This document shows positions 46,401-55,800 of a stretch of DNA of 64,000 nucleotides, piece after piece. Position 1 is the stretch's first letter; each line of letters starts with the position of its first letter. The stretch lies in the NCBI GenBank assembly GCA_963669155.1, contig OZ022576.1, positions 279,501-343,500 on the forward strand, given 5' to 3'. The notes beneath the pieces are model-generated. The model was not told where the DNA came from, made no database searches, and saw only the letters and a list, made by a program, of their open reading frames with translations. Made by a program: the position numbers and the translations under genes. Source of the stretch: Arbacia lixula (lineage: Eukaryota > Echinodermata > Echinoidea > Arbacioida > Arbaciidae).

Positions 46401-48156
46401 TAATCTGAACTTTCTTCCTAAGCCTTTTCCTGAATGAAGGACTACATGTTAAAGCCTCTACTTGGTGGAAATTGTACACTGGGTGTGGTCATCCCCTCTC
46501 TACTTAGTATTAGAGACATCCTTGGAAAACAATTCTTGTCTATCCTGGGCAGATACAAGAAACATGTACCGGGGTGTTATTCCAGAAGAAATCTTATCCT
46601 ACATTTAAGATTCTCCAGGAGTCTCCTAAGTCCACTCCTAATTTTTCTCTTATCTTTATGCAAATTTATGCATATCATAGAGTTAGGAGTATTGGTATTC
46701 CAGAATGCTCTTAGGAGAGAATATTTAGGAGAAAACTAAGGAGAGCCTCCCCCTGTCTTAGCCATTCATAACACACGCAATAAAAAAGAGCAGCATTTAT
46801 TTGCGTAGATGCGCGTACATTATTGATATGCGCGCACAGTTGCGCGACCACAAAGTTAGGATCAATCCTAGGGGAAGGTCCCCAACGAGATGCTGTGATT
46901 GTAATTGGCTGTTCATAAATGAAATACTTCCCTCCATTGGCTTATAAACGCGCACTGGGCGGGGTCTAACCCTCCCTAATTTGCATTAAGAGAGTCCTAA
47001 GAGGACGTTCTGGAATACCAATTTCTTGCTCTCTTAGGCACCTCTTTAGGTTGGGGACTTAGGAGAAAACTCCAGGTCTACAGGCAGATATTACACCTGC
47101 TAAAACCTACTACAATGTACCAACAAATACAAGAACTTACCAGAAGAAAATAGAGCAATAAAAATGATATTCCTTACCATGGTTGTGTTTGCCCCTGGGT
47201 CACATTTCCATAATCGGTAGACAATATTATCCTGCAAATAAGCATGCAAGAGGAGAACAAATTATATCTTGTTCAAAAGCACAGAGGCAAAAGTTGTAAC
47301 AATACTACTTAATTCTACTTTTCAAACCAACTTTTTGTCAGACTTATGCAGTTGTATGATTACTGCTCAATTCTTCCTTCAAAAAAACAAATGAACCTTT
47401 TATTAGCAAAGTTGTAATAATACTGTTTAATTCTCCAACCAACCTTTTGTTAGAGGAGTTGTATGATTACTACTCAATTCTTCCTAGACCAACCTCTTGA
47501 TGTCAAGTCAAATGGTGTATAATTGAATCTGTATTTTGAACACTGAGGTTGAAAATTCTGAAAGAGACTTTTTTCTGTGTGGTACATAGAAATACCATTT
47601 TCTTCAATATTACTTTTTTTTCTGAATTTCCCTAGCAAAATAGAGAAACTAGAGAATTTGAAAGCATGCCATCAACTGGTATGCCTGCACCCTCCTGCAC
47701 AGAAACTGATTTATTGCCTAATACCTTATAGGAAGATATTGATAAAATTTGAATAAAATTGAATAAAAATATATTTTACTATCAATTTTGATCTCTCAAC
47801 ATAAAACGTCCCGTCATCATTTATTGCATTAAGTTTGGTAAAATTTTATCCCATATTTTCTTTAGTTATCACATAACCAGTGACATTTCCCAATTTGACT
47901 TTTCACTTTGACCGTTATCCCTACCACCACCCCCCCCCCCCCCCTTCCACCCATACAAGCTCCAGGTCCCGTAAGACCTTCCCTCACTATGTCCACATTC
48001 TACTCACCTTCTTGTGCCCAATGACAAAGGAAGCATTTCCTTCCTTGATATATGTCCAGGAGGCAGTCAAGTCTGCAACATTCCAGCTGCTCTCAGCACT
48101 ATCCTCAGTCCCATCCATACTGTATGGTGTACCTGACCCCCTCACTTCATAATCAT
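20859..48156 (-). CDS. IPPK: Inositol-pentakisphosphate 2-kinase (InsP5 2-kinase)
   Basis: The enzyme phosphorylates Ins(1,3,4,5,6)P5 at the 2-position with ATP to make InsP6. Twelve exons in transcript order join with matching phases: 48156-48008, 47231-47178, 45945-45859, 36442-36260, 35930-35835, 32961-32903, 31094-31022, 29393-29239, 24294-24191, 23771-23621, 23058-22837, 21006-20859. From the ATG at 48118 they give 480 residues, close to the roughly 490 of human IPPK. Recognisable family blocks, in order: YIKEGNASFVIGH (23-35, glycine-rich ATP loop), VYRLWKC, ELKPK (143-147, the signature E-x-K-P-K), CYFCMHQALK (168-177), SKYCPVKLF, MRHALQ...PQNNLCVFK, DGELVYPG, GCILDRILRMQ, RDCSIMVAL (411-419) and LIDLDPK (452-458). 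The frame of the first exon is open 5' of this ATG back to a good acceptor, so an upstream coding exon is possible. The protein ends soon after the IDLD block, somewhat shorter than vertebrate forms. Its introns hold most of the transposons in the window. Confidence 0.93.
21050..22102. mobile_element. Pogo/Tigger-like TIR element in last IPPK intron
   Basis: Bounded by TA on both sides. The left end CAGTTAAAACCCTGTTATAA and the inverted right end (CAAACCCCATTATAACGAGC) match, and extended arms share GGGTCCC and CTCGTAATAAC motifs. About 1.05 kb with no transposase. Its right half reappears at 58686-59146. Confidence 0.65.
22837..23058 (-). CDS. IPPK: IPPK exon, ...RTARDCSIMVALQPV
   Basis: 73 codons containing the conserved RDCSIMVAL block. 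Acceptor TGTACCTTCAG, donor CA|GTGAGT. Confidence 0.92.
23621..23771 (-). CDS. IPPK: IPPK exon, GCILDRILRMQRLDTYGIDM
   Basis: Carries GCILDRILRMQ and YRVYQRYEAYIEEHPKER, strong IPPK blocks. Acceptor TCCCTCTCTAG. The donor is GTTGGT; the alternative GTAAGG 19 bases downstream would frameshift the next exon into a stop. Confidence 0.9.
24191..24294 (-). CDS. IPPK: IPPK exon, LVIQALCRSDQTHTKGES
   Basis: 34 codons with phases 2 and 1 that fit both neighbours exactly. Acceptor GGCTAATTAG is weak; donor GATG|GTAAGA is strong. This is a variable linker region in IPPK, so support comes mainly from phase fit and the LVIQAL helix. Confidence 0.72.
25861..26874 (+). CDS. Tc1 family transposase (DD34E), intact
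   Basis: A 337-residue cut-and-paste transposase. The N-terminal paired-like helix-turn-helix (LSEDLRQRLVRAHIEGKGYK...VATVQSII) is followed by a GRGRKRK hook, a second helix-turn-helix, and a DDE domain: WSDETK, QQDNDPKHT and, 34 residues after the first Asp of DND, the Glu of NPIENLW. The glycine-rich GGGNIMLWGCFSS box is present. Length and all catalytic residues are as expected, with no internal stop. It lies in an IPPK intron on the strand opposite to that gene. Confidence 0.96.
   Translation: MAKKKELSEDLRQRLVRAHIEGKGYKAISKQYDVPVATVQSIINKHKKFNTVKNLCGRGRKRKVSPKLARKICREVNNNPRTTTKALLRTLDQAGTKVSRSTIERVLHRGGLHGRRPRKTPLLRKKHLEARLAFAKGHLKQDSSFWSPILWSDETKLELFGHMDVEYVWRKKGEAYTPKNTVKHGGGNIMLWGCFSSSGTGNLIKVQGIMRKEDYITILDENVKESAEKLQLGPNWKYQQDNDPKHTAKVVKKWFKDNDVNVLEWPSQSPDLNPIENLWRDLKTRVLARKPTNLSQLEAFAKEEWANIPQKTCRKLVDTYKNRLEAVIRNKGYAIDY
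27086..28261. mobile_element. Nested element with TGTCTCGCCCAC ends and 157-bp array
   Basis: Starts TGTCTCGCCCACTTGCG and ends with the inverted CCTCCGGTGGGCGAGACA. Internally it holds six 157-bp tandem units, then a GGACGGACGAC repeat. No coding capacity seen; a target duplication is not evident. It sits inside the Tc1 right end, so it inserted after that transposon. Confidence 0.7.
27205..28160. repeat. Six 157-bp units each with a perfect DR1 motif
   Basis: TGACCTTTGACCT occurs at 27233, 27390, 27547, 27704, 27861 and 28018, exactly 157 bp apart. Each unit also has TGACCTCAAATGACCT just upstream and another TGACCT downstream. Confidence 0.95.
28925..29235 (-). repeat. 54-bp array of IPPK exon donor copies
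   Basis: Five units (period 54) repeat TACCATTCAGCCAGT, the complement of the preceding exon's end and donor (CTGGCTGAATG|GTA). Four keep GTATG; the one nearest the exon is mutated to GTTTG. Confidence 0.9.
29239..29393 (-). CDS. IPPK: IPPK exon, DGELVYPGS...
   Basis: 51 codons plus 2 bases, beginning DGELVYPGSEKSLPTEQEQQ and ending PTQLAE. Acceptor CTCCTTTAG, donor TG|GTAAGA. Its 3' end and donor are copied in a 54-bp array downstream. Confidence 0.88.
30451..31021 (-). repeat. 43-bp array of IPPK exon donor copies
   Basis: Counting the exon's own donor, fourteen copies of CTTTAAG|GTATGTCATTTA occur at an exact average period of 43 bp (first at 31016, last at 30457 on the + strand), with TCTGTGTC exon sequence in each. 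Confidence 0.95.
31022..31094 (-). CDS. IPPK: IPPK exon, NHKNMRHALQCLFSTPQNNL
   Basis: A 73-bp exon with the MRHAL...PQNNLCVFK block of IPPK. Acceptor TTTCTGTGTTTAG, donor AAG|GTATGT. The donor is the seed of a 14-copy array just downstream. Confidence 0.92.
31217..32504. mobile_element. Pogo/Tigger-like TIR element, long copy
   Basis: Left end CAGCTTACTCTCGATATAAC, right end the inverted TCTAGAGTAAGCTG followed by TA; about 1.29 kb. The interior (TTTCAAACTGAAAAAGG repeats) matches the 14.1-kb copy in reverse. No transposase frame. Confidence 0.65.
32903..32961 (-). CDS. IPPK: IPPK exon, QEEGAWDYTSKYCPVKLFTG
   Basis: A 59-bp exon carrying the conserved SKYCP block, phase 0 to 2. Acceptor CTACTTTCAG, donor GG|GTATGC. 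Confidence 0.88.
33300..33650. repeat. Interspersed repeat related to 13.6 kb
   Basis: Shares CTTATCAAAATACATATCTG and the neighbouring TTCTAGGCC block with 13560-13800. Confidence 0.45.
33736..34861. mobile_element. TTAA-flanked piggyBac-like nonautonomous element
   Basis: Starts TTAACTCTTTGTGCGTTC and ends with the inverted GAACGAAACGTACAAAGAG then TTAA. About 1.13 kb. Internally it holds a two-copy, roughly 180-bp tandem duplication (34078-34440). No transposase. Confidence 0.7.
34882..35597. mobile_element. Long-TIR (about 185 bp) foldback element
   Basis: The left arm 34882-35065 and right arm 35410-35597 are inverted copies (CCTAAGCAAAATA, AATTTGGCAGGATTGTTCCT, AAGTGACATTTTTGCC). The core between the arms is about 350 bp and has no open frame. 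Confidence 0.8.
35835..35930 (-). CDS. IPPK: IPPK exon, PKLGFICS...CYFCMHQALK
   Basis: 32 codons completing the ELKPK motif and carrying the Cys/His CxxCMHQ block of the family. Acceptor TTTTTGTAAG, donor AAG|GTAAGA. Confidence 0.92.
36260..36442 (-). CDS. IPPK: IPPK exon ending in ELK of the ELKPK signature
   Basis: 61 codons starting QCVAVSKEFVDAAGKAFR, including a basic run (AKRRKK) and ending RGRTIALELK. Donor AAG|GTAGTT. Its acceptor CTGACAG and first 12 coding bases are copied in an 80-bp array upstream. Confidence 0.9.
36430..36835 (-). repeat. 80-bp array of IPPK exon acceptor copies
   Basis: Five tandem units of 80 bp starting at 36431, 36511, 36591, 36671 and 36751. The first is the real junction. 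Each contains AGCCACACATTGCT[GA]TCAGG, the complement of CTGAcAG|CAATGTGTGGCT. Confidence 0.93.
36840..38000. other. IPPK intron sequence without recognised genes
   Basis: AT-rich; no coding signal or clear repeat before the degenerate satellite. Confidence 0.4.
38000..40565. repeat. Degenerate satellite-like region with higher-order duplication
   Basis: Dozens of diverged units of roughly 45-75 bp, built on phrases such as CCCGCCCTTTAAGAAAC, ACCGGTTTATCGTAA and ATTGATAAAGCC. Larger blocks recur: 38681-38855 against 40111-40300, and 39700-39870 against 40408-40560. Confidence 0.75.
40371..40406. repeat. (TAA)n microsatellite
   Basis: Twelve or so uninterrupted TAA triplets inside the degenerate satellite. 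Confidence 0.95.
40566..45858. other. Large IPPK intron, mostly unannotated
   Basis: Contains GATGATG-type simple sequence at about 42160-42300 and 42660-42790 and poly-C/poly-G tracts at 43880-43900 and 44130-44145. The open frames here are low-complexity or lack protein features. Confidence 0.4.
45859..45945 (-). CDS. IPPK: IPPK exon, DCSEEECWLKVNYIKHVIQP
   Basis: 29 codons, phase 0 at both ends; donor CCG|GTGAGT; acceptor GGTTAAG has a weak pyrimidine tract. Position and length match the N-lobe helix and loop of IPPK. Confidence 0.78.
46540..47075. repeat. Inverted-repeat element in IPPK intron
   Basis: TTGGTATTCCAGAATGCTCT near 46691 is inverted at 46995-47022 (ACGTTCTGGAATACCAATT). Flanking GGAGAAAAC and CTTAGGAG motifs also recur. 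Probably a MITE; boundaries are uncertain. Confidence 0.5.
47178..47231 (-). CDS. IPPK: IPPK exon, DNIVYRLWKCDPGANTTM
   Basis: A 54-bp exon of 18 codons, phase 0 at both ends; acceptor ATTTGCAG, donor ATG|GTAAGG. It corresponds to the VVLRFLKF-type strand carrying a conserved lysine in IPPK. Confidence 0.84.
48008..48156 (-). CDS. IPPK: IPPK exon 1 or 2 (ATP-binding loop)
   Basis: Ends TASWTYIKEGNASFVIGHKK at donor AAG|GTGAGT in phase 0. The likely start ATG is at 48118-48116 (M-D-G-T-E-D). An acceptor TTTTGTGCAG at 48157 and an open frame upstream of that ATG leave room for another 5' exon. Confidence 0.85.
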
Positions 48157-48749
48157 CTGCACAAAATGATATTTAACGAAAGAAATATAAACTTGTGGAA
48201 GCAATTATGCATTTACAAATTGATATGTAAGCAATAGTTGATTCTTGTGAAAAACAGAAAACCTTCATTTTTAAGTCAATTCATAATGCTGACACTGCTT
48301 TTGAAACAAGTATTTTACTTTGAATGTGCCTACAGGACATATAGGCCTTTGACCTGTAGACCCTGAAGCATTTCAATAACTCTTTTTCTCGTTATCTCAT
48401 GCAAATTGAGCTACATGGGAAGCTTCAGACCAGGGGAACACAGACAGGCTTTCCATTTCTCTCTCTCTCTCTCTTTCTCCTCCCAAAATACCCCGCATTC
48501 TGCAAAGCACTCCCCATTGCTTAGCAAAAAAAAAATCTTAACAAAAAAAAGACCACTACAAGCCCATCTAAAATTAATTTCGCTCAAATAACTGAACTTA
48601 AATAGAAGTGGGAATGATTATGAGGAGTAATCAAGTCATAACCCAAGTATCATTTGGGACGATTCCTTCTTAGTATCCCAAAACAAGAATGAAACCGTTG
48701 GTTATGGAGTTATGATGGATCCAACAGTTTTTAATGCTATAATTCCATC

Positions 48750-51443
48750 TTAACTATTTGTATGCTTCGTGCAGATTTTTTCTCAGACAAGAACGTGCTT
48801 TGTGCGGATAATCTCTGACCTGACGGTGTGCCTCATGTGGATTTATTCATATAATGCACATAGGTGAATGGTAATTCCTATTGTACTGTACCGTGCGGTG
48901 ATTTGGAGGCTCTAGACCACATTGTACACAGGTTACTCTACCAACAAGCAGTGATTATTGACAGCATTTATATTCAACATTTCTGAGAAATTCACTATTT
49001 TCAGGGATAGTTGGTCAAAAACAAGATGTCTCCTCCCCAGAAGACACCTAGTTTCATCTCTGTGTAGCAGCCGGGACCTGTCACTAGGGCAGATTCAGAC
49101 TCTGACTATCGCTAGATGGCTCTGACAGTGAGAGCGACACTGTAATTACCCAACACAAAGATACAATAGTTTTAAACACTTGCTACAACATACTGCAGTA
49201 TAATTCAGCTTCATGTTAACTTAGTGCAGGACTGCAGGATATGCACGAGGTTCAGAGTAATGTTGGCAACATATTCATCATATGCATGGAGATGATCAGT
49301 GGCTTTATTGATTGTGAGAGGTGCACAGTAATGTTTACAACCCAACCGCCATGGTCACAAACATGGTGGTTTTATTGATTTACAATACCCAGGGACCTCT
49401 TCTATAGAAATTAATTCTTCTCCTGTTGATCATGCTACATGCTTTATCAAGTTGTCAATTGACCTGCTCCATAAATGAGTTTATGACTATGGTTTGAAAA
49501 TGGTTTGGGTGTGTCACTTCCTGTTCTTTCATAAATAGGGTGCCCTAGCTGTCACTTGCTCCACAATAGTTTTTTAATCAAATTCAACTGATAATGGATA
49601 ATAGGCCTGCAGATCCTAAAGAAAGCTTAGAGCTATGGCAGGCGTATTTGTGAACATACAAATATTTGAAACCCATTTCAATATTCAGAGCTACCAAGCC
49701 TCACGCATTCAGGGTCCGTCTCACGCATTACCCCCTTTTTCTCACGCATCAGGAGCCGACAGAAAAAGAAAAAGTTTATTTGCTATAGACTCGCACTGGG
49801 CGAACACCTCTATACGAGCCATCTACAGGCCCGGCACGGGAGGTGAATCAAGAGTGCAGTCAGCGAACAGTGCAGCATGTACATGTACGTATATGATGAA
49901 TCGCGGCGTGCATCACATGCTGTTGTTTGTATGGCCATGGATCATACTACGTCGATATCAAGATGAAGCCCATCACGTCACACGCGCGCTTTTCACAACA
50001 AAGTGCACAGTTCAGGTACGAAAATGGGTGTAAGCTGGCCTATGGAGCTCCTGCTCACACCTTCGAGCTGAGCAAAGATCTACTCAAGACAGCAAAGTCT
50101 GCAACTTGGGTCTGATATATGGAGCATAGCTCAAAAGATTAAAACGATAGTTGCAATTGAAGGTATATTTACCTTTTGTTTTTAAAATTGAGTAAGCAAA
50201 TAATCAACGTTGGTGAGGGTGATGGGACGAACTATCACTTCCGAGGCGATCTGGATGTAGCTATCTTTCCGAAGCGCAGCTGAGGAAAGATAGCGTATAC
50301 ATTCAGATTGCCGAGGAAGTGATAAGTTCGTCTCATTACCTGAAACCAAAAGTTGATTATTTGCTTTATATTCCACATCTGAAACCAACTATCTGTACCA
50401 AAAATGACAATTTGACGTACAAAAGTAATGCTTACTGTCTATCTAGCCCCAAGCCGCTGCCATGGGGAACACGCATTAAGACACGCGTTACAAGGACGCG
50501 CGTAACTAGGACGCGCGTTATGACGCGCCAGGAGGAGCTACTGTCAGTTGATAGTCCGAGTGTAACGCACTTTTATTTCGCGCGTACTCAAAATATTGAT
50601 CACGCGTTGGAGTGAAGAGGAGTGAAGAGATCAGCGAAACCAAAAAGTACTATCACTTAGAGTGTAACAAACTTTTCTTCTCAGGTGATCAGATGGGCAA
50701 GACTACCCTTTATCACGTGATCAACTCTTGACCAATCATATAGCAGCACTCTTAGTATGTGGAATATAATACAAAATAGTTGTTTAAGTATGCACCAGAT
50801 TGCGCCATTAACAGTTAATAATTGAAAAAGCTCCCTACCGTGGGAGGGGGGGCAGACCCTCCCACACCCTCGCTCACGTACTAACACGCCGAGTCATGAA
50901 AAATCTCACTCACAATTTTTTTTTTTACTTGGCATCTCTGAACATTACATAACCCATTCTTGTAGATGAGTTAACATCTCACCCTTCTTTAGAAATTCAC
51001 CCCAGCCCTAAGGAGCTCATAAGGGGACCCATGGCCACACATCCTGCTCTTCTGTAAAGCAAGGAACCTCTCCTAAGCTATGAAATGGGCCTCTTTTGAA
51101 CTAAAATAAAGTTGGTACTATAGGAGAGCTTAGATCGCCTGCTACACATGACCTTCATACCGTTATTACCAGTGTATAAATAAGAGCATTTATATGCATG
51201 CAAAAACATGTATACAGGAAGCAAAACGATATGAAAGAAACCTACACTGTAGGTTGGATAAAAAGAGACATGTTTTAACATTACCGGTAAAGCTCGGGCC
51301 ATTGTCTGTATTTCCTTGCCACACCTTCATATAAAAAGTTAGAATGATTTGAATTATACCAACCATCGCTCATGGACTAATCTTGGGAAGTGCTCAAAAA
51401 CCTGACACAGGCCCTCTTGTGTGTGTGGCACACAAAGAGTTGA
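48750..51443. mobile_element. TTAA-type piggyBac-like element split by 1.7-kb insertion
   Basis: 48750-49295 matches 16615-17100 and 51028-51443 matches the rest (17105-17571), in order and orientation. The middle, 49296-51027, has no counterpart there and so inserted into this copy. The ends TTAACTATTTGTATGCTTCG and CACACAAAGAGTTGAA are slightly decayed. Confidence 0.7.
50190..50772. repeat. Foldback repeat, + copy of an inverted pair
   Basis: Reverse complement of 59738-60300, with shared TGATCAACTCTTGACCAATC-type and GTCATAACGCG-type blocks. It contains an imperfect palindrome, 50194-50366, whose arms start AAGCAAATAATCAAC and whose core is CTATCTTTCC...GGAAAGATAG. Confidence 0.8.
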
Positions 51444-51447
51444 ATAT

Positions 51448-51629
51448 TATACAAATATACCAAGCTGGGAGATTGTATAGTGGAAATTATCTATCTGAGG
51501 TGGGACTGGCATTTTTCCGAAGGGCAAAGCCCCCGAGGAAAAAATTGAAACTTATGCAAGTCCCTCCAAAGATAGATAATTCCCACTATACTTTCGAACT
51601 CAAAGCTTGGTATATTTGTTTTATATCCC
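51448..51629. repeat. Foldback hairpin, about 180 bp
   Basis: Arms TTATACAAATATACCAAGCT and AGCTTGGTATATTTGTTTTA are inverted, with further pairing of ATTATCTATCT and AGATAGATAATTCC around a TTTTTCCGAAGGGC core. The architecture resembles the hairpin at 50194-50366 but the arms differ. Confidence 0.75.
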
Positions 51630-52622
51630 TTTTGTAAAACAATAACAAATTGTAGCATACAGGCCACAAATGCTCTGTGCTGAACTTTTCCGTCTGTCCC
51701 TATATCGGTTCATCCCGGGTAAATTCGTGACACGCTCTGCACTGCATTCACTGTGCACTAAATTACGTCCGTTCAGTTCCGACCGACTGAGAATGTAAAT
51801 AAACATGGCGACCTCCTAAGACCGAGTTCGGTTTGACCTACTGCAAGTGGCAAAAGAGGACTTAATAGCATCTATCAACAGTTCAAATATGAAGAAAGTG
51901 ATCAAATTCGGCGTGTATGTTTTTCGTGAATATTGCTCTCAGCGACGAACGTAGGAGCCCGATTCATTTTTTTTAAATGTCCTGCGGCTTGGGCAAATCA
52001 ACGAAAATTCAAGTTGCACCTCGGCCGCAACACCGCGCTCAATGATTTTCTGCTAAAAAGGAAAAAAGCAGCTGGAAAGAAATGTATCACGTACTGCTCG
52101 CAGTCAAGACGAATTTTGTTACCAGGTAGTGAGCATGCGCAGTAGTGCCAAGGAATTAAAATAGTCAAACAGAGCATGCACAGTCCTCCCCATGAAAAAA
52201 TAGTGAAAAATATCCGGAGCTGAGGCAGATATAGTTAAATCATTTTGTAGTTTGCGAGCATTGACCAATCACATTCCCAGAATACTCATGAATATTCATA
52301 GAAGGGATGTAAAAATAAACATACTACAATAATGTCTGCATAGCTTGAATGGCTTCTTCATATCCAACTATTCAGCACTGAGTCCCAGGGTCCAAAGGTC
52401 CAACCTCAACGTTGACCTATCACTGTATGCACTATTGATTACAGGCAAGAGCAAAGAACCTGAATGCTACATATATATATCATACTACATATGTACAGTA
52501 CTTTATACAGGCAGATGAACAACTGTTGCTTGGTTTCAATGCACATCTTCCATGCTCATGTTCCTGTACACTCCCTATGAAGACAAGTTTGTGGACAGGA
52601 GGTGTTAGTGTGACTCTACAAT
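51630..52622 (+). other. Spacer between divergent IPPK and hydrolase genes
   Basis: No gene recognised. Parts near 51700-52150 are comparatively CpG-rich and could hold promoters; no defined promoter element can be claimed. Confidence 0.3.
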
Positions 52623-52826
52623 ATGAGCAGCTCATTCCAGATCTTATCCCTCAGGGGTCTGCCATATTTCCCTTTCTGGCTCTATGGAGTTCTGAGAGGG
52701 ACATTAGTTCTCCTGTTTGTGACCATCTTCCGAACACGCTGGCTCTTCAACAGAAAGACCAGAACGTGTAGGCCTGCCTGCATGGAGGACCCAGAGTTGG
52801 GCACACACAGGTTGATCACTATCCAG
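52623..52826 (+). CDS. EPHX-like exon 1 (membrane anchor)
   Basis: 68 codons from ATG, MSSSFQILSLRGLPYF, with a hydrophobic segment, then a basic stretch and EDPELGTHRLITIQ. Donor CAG|GTGAGG, phase 0. Confidence 0.85.
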
Positions 52827-55800
52827 GTGAGGGCAGCAAACAGCTTCCTGTGTCATGAAGAAACAATCAACTTAAAGCAGCTCTATAATGCGTGGAGTGA
52901 TTTGAAAAGTTTATAGTCCCCCAAATAAGTTGCCTTTACTAACCTTTTACCTAACCTTGCACCCTATCCCTTCCAGAACCTGACCCTGCATGTAGTTGAG
53001 TCTGGAGACCACAAGAAGCCTTTGATGCTGTTCTTCCATGGCTTCCCAGAATGCTGGTATGCATGGAGACATCAGATCAGAGAACTAAACAAGGACTATC
53101 AGTGAGTGTTCCTTTCACAATCCTTGTGTCTTCATGCCACTCTCATAAAGAATGAACCAATCTTCCTAATGGCACCAGTCCTGTTTGATTCATGTCAACA
53201 GGCTTAAAAAGTTAATATTTGTAGGCCTACATACTAAGCACTATAAGACTCATAAGACGCATTGATCTGTACAGCAGGCACAGAGTACAGCAAACATCTG
53301 GGGGGCATTTCATCAAGCTTATTAGTAGCTCATCAGTAGCTTATAACAGTTTGTCGGATAAAACGTCCGACAAGTCCTTTGATGAAATGCCCCCCAGATC
53401 CCCCTACTCAGCAGTGAATGTCCTCAAATCACAAATTGATTTCCTGCAAAACCTATGTTTCACATTGTACCAATCTTTAATGGAAGTCTATGCCATTTTG
53501 ATGCTGATGGACTGTCTGTAAACTAGCTTACCAAACAACTCTTACAAGGTCAACATCACTCCCTCCCTCTGTGTTATACATCTATAACAGCAAGTGAAAG
53601 AATATTATACTTTGAAACTTACACCATTACTTTCATTTCATATTATTTTGCTACATGAAAATCCATTGATCAAGTGCTGTTAACCAGTTCTTTAGTGAGC
53701 CCCTGAGCATATGCAGACTGTCTTTTTTCCACTCAGATACTGAGCAGCCTAACTGCTGCAAAACTCCAAATTCCTTATAGTGTAGGGTGCAATTAAGGCC
53801 TCCCGTTTGGATATTGCAGGTCCATAAGAAATGTGGACATCCTTACTGAACCAGGGTTCACAAAGCTCGCAAATCTAATCACAAGCAATGGGTTAAAACC
53901 TAGTTTCATCCTTTCAAGAATCTCCCATATATTATATTATGCAGCAACAACAGCAAAAATGACATGTTTTCATTAGTTCATTATTTTCCATAAGACATTC
54001 ATAAACTTTAAAACAGGTGCTGAAATAAATGGTTGTTTGTGAATCTACTCATGTTGATGTAAGGATTGAATCTGTCCACATTGACTGCATGCATGGGCAC
54101 TGCTGTCTCTTTTACATCTTGAGCAACCTTGAACTTAATACAAGTAAGGCAATGCTCAGGACAGCTTTTCAAGAGTTAATTGCATCCTACTGCCTAGTTG
54201 TAATGATTATCTGAACATTAATTTCTCTCCCCATCATGTTTACACCTGCCTGCATGAAGCTGTGTGTCGTTTGATATGAGAGGAGCAGGCGAGTCCGATG
54301 CACCTGTAGGCAAGCACCATTACTCTCTGGATCTCATCACTCGTAAGTTAATCTTTCTCAATAAACACATATCCATCATATTGGGATGCCATAACCACCA
54401 GCCCCCCATGACACATGAAGATATATAAGGGGCCTGAATTAGCTCTCACACCTCACAAGAGCTGTAGTTCATGGCGGCGAGTTGCGGCTTGAAATTTTTT
54501 TTTTTTTCAGATGGAAGAAGTTTATCATTTGCTGCTGGAAATCCCTGCCTGCGTTGACACCCAGAAGCACAGGAATTGCCCGCACTGAGCTTGTGATGCT
54601 GTCACATGTACTTGTAACATTGAGTTTATGTGAATACAAAGAACTATTTTTCTAAATTTTCAGTAGTTATGTGACACATGATTGATACCAAGCTCATGTA
54701 CACTTGCCACAACTCAAAATAAGTTATCACTTGGGAGTTGTTTCACCCTCATACATAGACTAGTGAAAGCTTTCTCTCTAATTTCTTCTGAATGTCTCTT
54801 TCTTCCCTTTCTCCCTCTCTTGCCATCTCTGTCTCTCCCAAACTCTCTCCTCTTTCATCTCTTTTTTGTATGTTTCTTCCATTCTCTTTTGTCTCTCACT
54901 CTCCTTCTCTTTCCTTTCTGTCCCTCTATTCTTTCTCCCTCTCTTTCTTTGCATCACACGTTCTCCATCCCTTCCCTCTCTCCATCTATTCAGGAGACAT
55001 CTATGGGCTCATTGGGGCCCTGGGCCACACCTCCTGTATCCTGGTGGGCCATGACTCAGGTGGCATGATTGCCTGGGACTTAGTCGCCAGATACCCAGAG
55101 ATGGTGCATAAACTCATTGTAATAAATGCAGTGCATCCCGGGAGATTTATGGAAGTGGTACAAAGCTACTTTGTGCCACAACTTCTACGCTCCTGGTAAA
55201 TATCTTCTGGAAGAGTAGTGAAATCCGTAATTGTACACAGATCCCATCTTGTTTCCTGCAGTGTATGGGATGAAACTGAGATGAGTTGTACAGAGCTGTA
55301 TAATTTTCCTTGAAAATCAATTATTGAATTTAATAATTTTACACTAAGTCATCAGAAAAAAACAAATTCACAATGTCCATTCTTATAGCAAAATATTGAA
55401 CTGCCCTGCTTCATTTGGCCACATGAGACCTGCTGAATGCTGGAGGATGCTTTGAGACCATATCACTCCTCTCTGTTAACCACATTGCTGCTGACCACCT
55501 TGCTGCTGACCACATTGCTGCTGACCACATTGCTGCTGACCACGTTGCTGCTGACCACCTTGCTCCTGACTAACTTGCTGCTGACCACCTTCTTCCATGC
55601 TGTTGACCACCTTGCTGTTGACCACCTTACTGCTGACCACCTTGCTGCTGACCACCTTGCTCCTGACTAACTTGCTGCTGACCACCTTGCTCCATGCTGT
55701 TGACCACCTTGCTGCTGACCACCTTACTACTGATCACCTTACTGCTGACCACCTTGCTGCTGACCACCTTACTGCTGACCACCTTGCTGCTGACCACCTT

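Noticed and set aside
54682..54990. N-terminal extension of the hydrolase through a Ser/Phe-rich frame
   Set aside because: It is a CT-rich pyrimidine tract before the exon 4 acceptor; upstream exons with HGFP and the membrane anchor join in phase without it.
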